From Planctomycetes bacterium B3_Pla (lineage in GTDB: Bacteria; Planctomycetota; Phycisphaerae; Sedimentisphaerales; Anaerobacaceae): DNA of 64,000 bases. Position numbers and translations under genes: made by a program. The notes under the pieces were generated by a model. The model saw only the letters and a program-made list of their open reading frames with translations. It ran no database searches and was not told where the DNA came from. The DNA is taken from NCBI GenBank assembly GCA_005223045.1, contig NJBM01000015.1, positions 1 to 64,000 on the forward strand, written 5' to 3'. Below, piece after piece: positions 16,801-23,071 of this stretch. Within the stretch, counting starts at the first letter, position 1. Each line of letters opens with the position of its first letter.

Positions 16801-19800
16801 TTTGACACCGGTGATTTATTCCCTTGACGGCCCGGAACCTGGAATGGGGCCGGTCATTTCTACCGATGGAGTTGACAGAATCGTCACTCTGCAATCCAAA
16901 GGCACCGTTCCTATCATCAACCCGGCCTATGATCCGAATGTTCCAGGCAGCCCATTCCGGGTCAACCGAGATTACGGATTTGGCCCAACCGAGGGTCAGG
17001 TCCTCCTTAATGGCACGCCTCTGGTAGTCGATAGCTGGACGGACGCCCAGATTCAGGCCACTGTGCCGATAGGAGCCGCGACCGGTCGAGTCACCGTAGT
17101 TCGCGGCGATAATGGGGCAGAAACCGACGTTGGTGTAACGTTGCATGTAGTGGACCTTGCCGCAACCAATATCAGACATGTCCCTGCCGACCACAGCACA
17201 ATCCAGGCGGCGATAGACACAGCTCTCCCGGGCGACCTGATTCTCGTCGCTCCCGGAATCTACAATGAGAACGTTATCATGAACAAGCCTGTCCGGCTGC
17301 AGGGTTCAGCGTCAGGCGGTACGACTATTTTTGGCTATCCCGCCAATCTTGAACTGCTCGATCTGTGGCACCAGAAGCTGAATGCCCTCGGAGCACGTGA
17401 ATTTGCGAGCTTCCTGCTGAAGGATCCGTTCTCAGAAAATGAGGCGCCGGGCATCATTGTCGCCGGCGAGACACTGTACTCAAATGGCACGTTGCAGAAT
17501 CCGCTGCCGGGAACAAGATACTTCAATGGAGGCTCTCCGTTTAATCTGCCCGGTCAGACTCTGATTGATGGTTTCACAATCACCGGCTCGAAGGCCGGCG
17601 GCGCTGTATTTGCAATCAGCGGTGCGGCTAATCTTGTCGTCAGCAATATCTATGCCACTGGCAACCAGGGCTCTTATGCGGGAGGCATTGCGGTTGGAGT
17701 CCAGGATGTCGGCTTCGATCAACAAAATCCCAATGTTGTGATCAGGTACAACAAGTTCGCCAAGAATGGTGGTACTCAGGGACCTGGTGCTATCTGCATG
17801 AATGAGTACGCCAATGACTACAGGGTCGAAGGAAACCTGGTCTGGGGCAACTTCTCAAGATTCAATGGTGGCGGCATCGCACATCGCGGATATTGCCCTG
17901 GTGACAATGTAATACAGTTCAACACTATTATCTTCAATGAAGACCACTTTGGCGCCTTGCTTGCAAGAGCCGGTGACGGAGGCGGCATATTCGTAGGTGA
18001 TGACATTGTCGCTGGAACCGGAACAGGCAACGTGACGATTAATTCCAATCTCATCCATGGGAACATGACGGGTTCCGGCTACGGTGGCGGCATAAGAGCT
18101 TTTGCCGTTAACGCAGAAGATGTCCGCCAGTCACCCGATGATCCTAATGCCTGGTTCACTCTGAACATCTTCAACAACATCATCGTCAACAATGTAGCCG
18201 GCCTCGGAGGCGCCGGTATATCGCTGCAGGATGTGGTAAAGGCAAGCATTGTCAATAATACTATTGCTTTCAATGACTGTACCGCGACTGCAAGCCTTGC
18301 TTTTACTGCCGGTCAGCTTAACTCGACACCTCAGCCATCCGGTGTCGTAGGCGCTGTGCATAGCGACCTGCTGTTTGCGTTATTCGGTGCAGGTGTGCAG
18401 CAGACTTATTCCGATCCTCTGCTGCAAAACAATATCATCTGGAAGAACAGGTCATGGTACAATGATGCCTCGCTTAATGGCGGCCAGGGTGGGCTTGTAC
18501 CGAGACCCGGTTCACCTTACTGGGACATGGCAATCCTCGGTTCGACATTGCCGGGCGATCCGCATTTGAATCCGTTAAATTCTGTGCTAACGTCTCAATT
18601 TGATCCGGCCACCGGCTTCGATTACGGGGCCGCAGCTAACACTTATAGCGATCCGGCTTTTGTGGCGTCTTACGAAAACCAGCTTACCTCTGCATCAGTG
18701 CTTGACGAAGGCGGCAACTTCCTGAATGTGCTAATTTCACCGCTCACGATTGAAGGCAGTGACTACCACATAACTGCTGGCTCACCGGCAGTCCTTGCCG
18801 GCGACGGCACTCTTGTGAATACATTTGCTCAGATACTCTATGATTATGACACTCAACCACGTTCTATTGCTTCAATGGATATCGGTGCAGACCAGATAAG
18901 TGCTGTTGCCGTGCCTGTTGAGGTGATAGTAGATAACCTGGATGCCGAGACAACATCTGTAGGAGTCTGGAGCCCCTCAGGCGCATCAGGCTTCTGGGCA
19001 ACGGATTCGGTCTGGGCCAATGATGCCGGTGACAGCTTCACATTCAATGCGAACCTTGCGCCGGGAAATGCTTACGCGGTTTATGGATGGTGGACTGAAT
19101 GGTCCAGCAGATTTACTGCCGTACCTTATGAAATTCGCAGCGGCGCGACACTACTCGATAGTTTAAACGTGGATCAACAAGCCAACGGCGGACAGTGGAA
19201 CCTGCTTGGTGTGTATGTCTTTAACGATGCCGCCGCAAGCGTTACTGTCTTAGCTACGCCCGGTGCTTCCACCTGCGCCGATGCCGTAAGGTTTTTGCCC
19301 CTGGGAACACTGCAAAGTCTAACTGTCGCCGGCGCGCCGACTGTCGACGAGGGCGCCACTGCTAATTGTGCTGCGACAGCGACTTTCCTGGGCGGGCTGT
19401 CACTGCCGGTTCAGCCGCAGGTGTGGGATGTCAATGTAGCTGAGGCAAGTATCAGTCCGACTGGTGTGGTTACCGCTGGTTTGGTGGAAGCCGATATGCC
19501 GGCGGTGATTACCGCTGAATATACTCTCAAAGGCACAACTGTCAGCGATACGCATAACATAACCATACTTAACGCCGGTGGCGTACCGGTTGAGGTGATA
19601 GTGGACAACCTGGATGCCGAAACATCGTCTGTCGGTGTGTGGTCTCCATCGGGTGCAGCCGGCTTCTGGGCGACAAACTCAGTCTGGGCCAATGATGCCG
19701 GTGATAGTTTCACGTTCACGCCCAACCTCGTGCCTGGGACTACCTATGAGGTTTATGGATGGTGGACCGCATGGCCCAGCAGAAACACTGCAGCGCCATA

Positions 19801-20374
19801 CGAGATCCGTGACGGCGCTGCCCTGCTGGACACTGTCAACGTAAACCAGCAGCTCAACGGCGGGCAGTGGAACCTGCTTGGCACGTACACCTTTACCAGC
19901 GCTGCAACCGTTACTGTTCTGGCAAGCCCCGGCTCGTCCACCAATGCCGATGCCGTAAGGTTTGTGCCTGTGACAACACCGGTTGAGATAATCGTGGACA
20001 ACCTGGATGCGATGACATCGTCGGTCGGTGTGTGGTCTCCATCGGGTGCAGCCGGCTTCTGGGCGACGAATTCGGTATGGGCCAATGATGCCGGCGACAA
20101 TTTCACATTCAACGCCAATCTTATGTTTGACATGACCTATGATGTCTATGAATGGCATACTGAATGGCCCAGCAGAAACGCTGCAGCGTCACATGAAATC
20201 CGCGACGGCGCTATCCTGCTGGATGTCATCGATGTAAACCAGCAGCTCCTTGGCGGCCAGTGGAACCTCCTCGGTACGTGGACGTTCCAGAATATCGCGG
20301 GCAGTGTTACTGTCCTGGCCAGCCCAGGTTCTTCCACCAATGCCGACGCCATAAGGTTTGTGCCTGTGCCGTGA
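13802..20374 (+). CDS. Giant exported beta-helix protein with golvesin repeats
   Basis: 2190 residues, exported: signal peptide 'MWKVSILVVFLLSVIQSSLFG'. Visible regions: Ig/carboxypeptidase-regulatory-like segments (1-420), an SdrD-B-like segment (FLDEDEDGFRDPGEQG, ~450-530), more beta segments with Asp-rich calcium-type loops (~660-740), an IPT/TIG-like domain (~1050-1115), a right-handed parallel beta-helix of the NosD/pectate-lyase class starting 'STIQAAIDTALPGDLILVAPG' (~1125-1680), then three golvesin C-terminal-like domains (from 1706, 1930 and 2061) with a beta-sandwich linker between the first two. ATG 13802 follows GGGAGG; the upstream ATG 13757 lacks a site. It is probably a matrix or surface adhesin, perhaps polysaccharide-active through the beta-helix; no catalytic residues are certain. 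It lies downstream of motif copy A and ends in a hairpin. Confidence 0.88.
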   Translation: MISQSKRMWKVSILVVFLLSVIQSSLFGFTVTVQGPYGAPVNGYRWLVEQDTTTYTAPGSPVADSISLDIHNSYAPVVLKGHSATSVADVNVPSDTRYFVSILPDVDGPWSGVMGGAAVDVNQTDVTVVVRRQPTPTAQISVFVFADQNPINNTVDEHEQGIGGATVVVAEAGGQQMMDAFGNPLGTIYQRDAFGDYVLDFDLNPIVENVGSGVITTLTQDDFDANINPHNLKVGEALIKNIAPGKYGVIAIPPGVDDQGNAIQWIQTSTIEGTPTVDAWVKAREPKLFVEGFGTGFNHAFFGFIKTAPVTASTYKGQTYPVPDWISQPPTGTGTITGRLRLNHLARPPMTQGFFPGDIIGEGWVGLNDPLVRPGIAIEQGQHAGLYAAACNPDGTFVINNVPAGTYQLLTWDKPLDNLFGFHNVTVGDGENVNLGDILVYRWFGTLEGAVFLDEDEDGFRDPGEQGMSFQNINMRFRDGTIYQAQSTDLAGEYVFEEIFPFFKWLVVEVDFARFKATGMTAVVDGGGEVQPDNGWVMPSHDKLNPQPQIDANGVAIVNPNTGNNLSRTETGPVLTEAMHLFLGQSNVIDWGKNHYGPDENGGISGVVIYDTTRAENDPRYCVAEEWQPGIPRVQLNLYMDTNPMDGVIDDLDTNPGPTLADVDNYPFGWQDGGAPGAEDIDRNSNGTFDAGDAIQITTTDCWDDSKPTGSIGPEMTIHSQQVPVGMDAFATWNQIRPGIFDGGYAFDSYFPGGIASGSTEVGGLPTGTYIVESTTPPEYTLVKEEDKNVDFGEAYVPSPDLLPPIPVGDLHTVPAELSLFPGIPCEYAGQSRPLADRKLITLTSGKNAAADFFFFTEVPKAARGVGFVNNDLGAEFNQFSPNFGEKIAPSWIPIALRDWTGREFHRIYCDEFGGYNFLLHSTFSVNVPAPSGVSPHMMTLVLNDPIKPDGTIDEFYNPMYSVTPWTFQYYAGTTSYLDTPLVPLAAFAAADIKIDTDPNLTPVIYSLDGPEPGMGPVISTDGVDRIVTLQSKGTVPIINPAYDPNVPGSPFRVNRDYGFGPTEGQVLLNGTPLVVDSWTDAQIQATVPIGAATGRVTVVRGDNGAETDVGVTLHVVDLAATNIRHVPADHSTIQAAIDTALPGDLILVAPGIYNENVIMNKPVRLQGSASGGTTIFGYPANLELLDLWHQKLNALGAREFASFLLKDPFSENEAPGIIVAGETLYSNGTLQNPLPGTRYFNGGSPFNLPGQTLIDGFTITGSKAGGAVFAISGAANLVVSNIYATGNQGSYAGGIAVGVQDVGFDQQNPNVVIRYNKFAKNGGTQGPGAICMNEYANDYRVEGNLVWGNFSRFNGGGIAHRGYCPGDNVIQFNTIIFNEDHFGALLARAGDGGGIFVGDDIVAGTGTGNVTINSNLIHGNMTGSGYGGGIRAFAVNAEDVRQSPDDPNAWFTLNIFNNIIVNNVAGLGGAGISLQDVVKASIVNNTIAFNDCTATASLAFTAGQLNSTPQPSGVVGAVHSDLLFALFGAGVQQTYSDPLLQNNIIWKNRSWYNDASLNGGQGGLVPRPGSPYWDMAILGSTLPGDPHLNPLNSVLTSQFDPATGFDYGAAANTYSDPAFVASYENQLTSASVLDEGGNFLNVLISPLTIEGSDYHITAGSPAVLAGDGTLVNTFAQILYDYDTQPRSIASMDIGADQISAVAVPVEVIVDNLDAETTSVGVWSPSGASGFWATDSVWANDAGDSFTFNANLAPGNAYAVYGWWTEWSSRFTAVPYEIRSGATLLDSLNVDQQANGGQWNLLGVYVFNDAAASVTVLATPGASTCADAVRFLPLGTLQSLTVAGAPTVDEGATANCAATATFLGGLSLPVQPQVWDVNVAEASISPTGVVTAGLVEADMPAVITAEYTLKGTTVSDTHNITILNAGGVPVEVIVDNLDAETSSVGVWSPSGAAGFWATNSVWANDAGDSFTFTPNLVPGTTYEVYGWWTAWPSRNTAAPYEIRDGAALLDTVNVNQQLNGGQWNLLGTYTFTSAATVTVLASPGSSTNADAVRFVPVTTPVEIIVDNLDAMTSSVGVWSPSGAAGFWATNSVWANDAGDNFTFNANLMFDMTYDVYEWHTEWPSRNAAASHEIRDGAILLDVIDVNQQLLGGQWNLLGTWTFQNIAGSVTVLASPGSSTNADAIRFVPVP
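18917..20371 (+). repeat. Duplicated golvesin block, copy 1
   Basis: 1455 bp encoding golvesin-linker-golvesin-golvesin at the end of the giant gene. The same block, also exactly 1455 bp with repeat starts at identical offsets (0, +672, +1065), ends the gene at 23072-25828. The first 100 bases differ at only a few positions. Recent duplication or gene conversion between two neighbouring genes is the simplest reading. Confidence 0.9.
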
Positions 20375-20391
20375 CGAAGGTGTGATGAAAT

Positions 20392-20423
20392 GGAATAGCC
20401 ACGCGGTGGGGCTATCCCATTTT
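20392..20423 (+). terminator. Hairpin after the giant gene
   Basis: GGAATAGCC pairs with GGCTATCCC (one mismatch) around an 8-base loop, followed by ATTTTAG. It lies 17 bp past the stop. It is a weak to moderate terminator, with possible read-through into the cupredoxin genes. Confidence 0.5.
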
Positions 20424-20488
20424 AGCGATGAAAATGAATCAAAGCTAAACAATCGACGCAATGAACAAGGACTTGAAAGGATGCTATT

Positions 20489-21697
20489 ATGGAAAGAAGA
20501 AAGGCCAAATATATAGCGTTGTTACTGGTGGCAATGCTGCTGTTCGGCGCCAATCAGACCTACGGAGACGTAAACTCTCAGTTTGTGCCTGACACCGATG
20601 GCATCGACACCGACGGTGACGGTGATCCGAATAACGACCATGTCTATGTGCACGTGGGAGCAGGCGACGGATTCGTGAATATGGCGGACGGGAAACTGCT
20701 GTATGAGTTCAGCTTCAGTCAGCTTACGGGTGTGCCGGACAATATGATCATGGAACAGGGATCAATGGCGGCCGAGATCCCAGCGCCGACGCTTGTGTTT
20801 AAAGAAGGTCAGAAGGTATATCTGAACCTGACCAACGTCGGAATGATGATGAGGCCCGATTTGTTCGATGCGCACACGATCCACTGGCACGGTTTTCCCA
20901 ATGCCTCGACAGTGTTCGACGGTGTCCCAACCGAATCTATCGCAATCAAAATGGGCGCCACATTGACCTATTTCTACAACGCGGCGTATCCGGGGACCTT
21001 TATTTGGCACTGCCATGTAGAGGCTACGGAACATATGCAGATGGGCATGATCGGAAACCTGTGGGTCTTACCCATCCAGAATAATCTGCCGGACGGCGCC
21101 GACCTCAACGGATTCACCCACCATACGGGATACAAGTATGCTTACAATGACGGTGACGGCTCAACGTATTATGATGTTGACTATCCCCTCCAGTTTACGG
21201 GCTTTGACTCTGACTTCCATGACGCCAGCATCAACGTTCAGCCGCTTCCATTTGCGCTCATGGATGATAATTACGGGCTGATTAACGGAAGAGGATACCC
21301 GCAGACCGTCGATGCGAACTCTCTGCCGAACTCCCACGACGGAAAGCTCAATCAAAAGGTCAACTCTCTTATCACGGCCGTCCAGGGCCAGAAAATCCTG
21401 CTGCGAATGTCAGGTGTTTCTACCACAGACTATACCACAATCGCTACAACGCTGGGAGTACCGATGAAGGTCGTTGGCAAGGATGCTGAACTGGTGCGCG
21501 GTCCGACCGGCAAGGATACATCCTATTGGACCTCTTCCATTGACATCGCCGGTGGTGACACGTTCGATGTCATTGTAGATACGACCGACGTGGCGCCGGG
21601 AACCTACATATTGTACACCACGAATCTCAATCTTCTGAGCAACGATCAGGAAGATTTCGGCGGTATTATGACTGAAATCAGAATCAGTGCGCCTTAG
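20489..21697 (+). CDS. Cupredoxin protein 1: copper ligands in domain 1 only
   Basis: 402 residues with a signal peptide ('ALLLVAMLLFGANQTYG'). It belongs to the two-domain multicopper oxidase class. Domain 1 has H129-x-x-H132-W-H134-G and 'WHCHVEATEHMQMGM' (H174, C175, H176, H182, M187): a full type-1 site plus four histidines of the kind that make the trinuclear cluster. Domain 2 (~220-402) has the fold-level landmarks (GVPMKVVGKDAELVRG; NDQEDFGGIM) but no HPxHxHG and no HxH, so this protein alone cannot build a trinuclear cluster. It is followed after 54 bp by a protein with the opposite pattern. Alternatives: a one-copper electron carrier, or a nitrite-reductase-like enzyme using a partner's histidines. 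No promoter motif lies immediately upstream. Confidence 0.88.
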   Translation: MERRKAKYIALLLVAMLLFGANQTYGDVNSQFVPDTDGIDTDGDGDPNNDHVYVHVGAGDGFVNMADGKLLYEFSFSQLTGVPDNMIMEQGSMAAEIPAPTLVFKEGQKVYLNLTNVGMMMRPDLFDAHTIHWHGFPNASTVFDGVPTESIAIKMGATLTYFYNAAYPGTFIWHCHVEATEHMQMGMIGNLWVLPIQNNLPDGADLNGFTHHTGYKYAYNDGDGSTYYDVDYPLQFTGFDSDFHDASINVQPLPFALMDDNYGLINGRGYPQTVDANSLPNSHDGKLNQKVNSLITAVQGQKILLRMSGVSTTDYTTIATTLGVPMKVVGKDAELVRGPTGKDTSYWTSSIDIAGGDTFDVIVDTTDVAPGTYILYTTNLNLLSNDQEDFGGIMTEIRISAP

Positions 21698-21751
21698 AGC
21701 CTGACTTATCAAAAAACAATTACTTATATAAGCTATATAAGGAGATAAATT

Positions 21752-22990
21752 ATGAACAAAACAGTTTTCAAATTAATGGCTCTGAGTGTGGCGCTGGCTG
21801 TATGCCCGGACTTACCTCAAGCGCACGCAGCGATTGATGGGGTGACAGGTACGACCTTCAATTTTAGTGCCAGGGATGGCAGCATCGCCACGCCGGATGG
21901 CGGCAGCTACTATATGTGGGGCTACGCAGAAGACCCCAATGGGATGCAGTATCCGGGTCCGACAATGATTGTAGAAGAGGATGTCGCTATCACAATCAAT
22001 CTGACGAACACTCTGACCGTTCCTGTTTCCATGGTCTTTCCCGGACAGACCGGTGTAACGGCTACCGGTGGGTCACCAGGACTGTTGACCAGCGAAGCTG
22101 ATCCAAACGGCGGAACGGTTTCGTACAGTTTCACGCCCACTGAGCCCGGAACGTACATGTACTACAGCGGTACCAACCCCGAATTGCAGATTGAAATGGG
22201 GCTGGTGGGGGCCTTGATTGTGCGCCCGACTGGCGCCCCCGGACAGGCGTATGCGCATGCGGATTCAGCGTATGACCATGAGATTCTTTTCCTCGAGACG
22301 GAAATGGACGCTGATATACACGATCTGGTGGAGCAAGGAGAGATTGGTCAGGTTGATTTTACTACCTGGCGCCCGGTCTACTGGTTTTTTAACGGCCGCT
22401 GCGCCCTGGATACCGTTTCTGCGCCCGGAGTACCCTGGCTGCCTCACCAGCCGTATAATTGTCTGACGATAATGCACCCGGGCGAGAAAGTGCTGCTCAG
22501 ATTCATTTCAGCAGGCAGGGATAGTCATCCCCAGCACCCGCACGGCAATAACGTTTACGTGATTGCCCGTGACGGCAGGCTTCTGGAGAGCGCACCCGGC
22601 GCCGGCGCCGACCTGGCGTCTACCATAAACACTATATCAGTCCCGCCGGGCGGCACCCTCGATTGCATTTTCACCTGGACGGGCGCGAAGCTGGGCTGGG
22701 ATATTTACGGCCATGATCCCAACGACCCGTTGGAGCCGCATGAATACGCGCCTGACCACGGAAAGCCCTTCCCGGTTGTTCTTCCTTCGCTTCAGGACCT
22801 TGCGTTTGGCGTGTTGTGGAGCGGCTCACCGTTCCTCGGTGTTCAAAACGCCTTGCCTCCGGGTGAGGGCCTCTTGAATCCCGGTGGAGCCTATGTGCAC
22901 ATATGGCACTCGCATCATGAAAAAGAGGTTGTCAATAATGACATCTTTCCGGGCGGCATGATTTCATTTGTGCTTATTCTACCACACTAA
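21752..22990 (+). CDS. Cupredoxin protein 2: trinuclear-type histidines in domain 2 only
   Basis: 412 residues with a signal peptide (cut near 'QAHA'). Domain 1 has the cupredoxin landmarks but no ligands: VPVSMVFPGQ replaces the HWHG strand and 'GTYMYYSGTNPELQIEMGL' replaces the HCH...M strand. Domain 2 keeps H259-P-x-H262-x-H264-G and 'HIWHSHHEKEVVNNDIFPGGM' (H386-S387-H388). The type-1 Cys is Ser and the distal type-1 His is absent. This is the half of a copper oxidase missing from the preceding protein. AAGGAG sits just before the ATG. A second copy of its C-terminal coding segment follows the stop (22989-23057), so the present C-terminus may be recent. Confidence 0.88.
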   Translation: MNKTVFKLMALSVALAVCPDLPQAHAAIDGVTGTTFNFSARDGSIATPDGGSYYMWGYAEDPNGMQYPGPTMIVEEDVAITINLTNTLTVPVSMVFPGQTGVTATGGSPGLLTSEADPNGGTVSYSFTPTEPGTYMYYSGTNPELQIEMGLVGALIVRPTGAPGQAYAHADSAYDHEILFLETEMDADIHDLVEQGEIGQVDFTTWRPVYWFFNGRCALDTVSAPGVPWLPHQPYNCLTIMHPGEKVLLRFISAGRDSHPQHPHGNNVYVIARDGRLLESAPGAGADLASTINTISVPPGGTLDCIFTWTGAKLGWDIYGHDPNDPLEPHEYAPDHGKPFPVVLPSLQDLAFGVLWSGSPFLGVQNALPPGEGLLNPGGAYVHIWHSHHEKEVVNNDIFPGGMISFVLILPH

Positions 22991-23057
22991 TGACATCTTT
23001 CCGGGCGGCTTGATGACTATTGTCCAGGTGCCGTCCGTTACTATTGTGGAGCCTTGA
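22989..23057 (+). pseudogene. Displaced second copy of the cupredoxin-2 C-terminus
   Basis: The 21-base block starting AATGACATCTTTCCGGGCGG occurs at 22937-22957 inside the gene and again at 22989-23009 just after its stop, in another frame. Read on, the second copy gives NDIFPGGLMTIVQVPSVTIVEP and a stop, a more typical cupredoxin C-terminal strand than the NDIFPGGMISFVLILPH now used. It is probably what is left after a tandem duplication or recombination at the 3' end. Confidence 0.65.
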
Positions 23058-23071
23058 ACAGGAGACAGATT

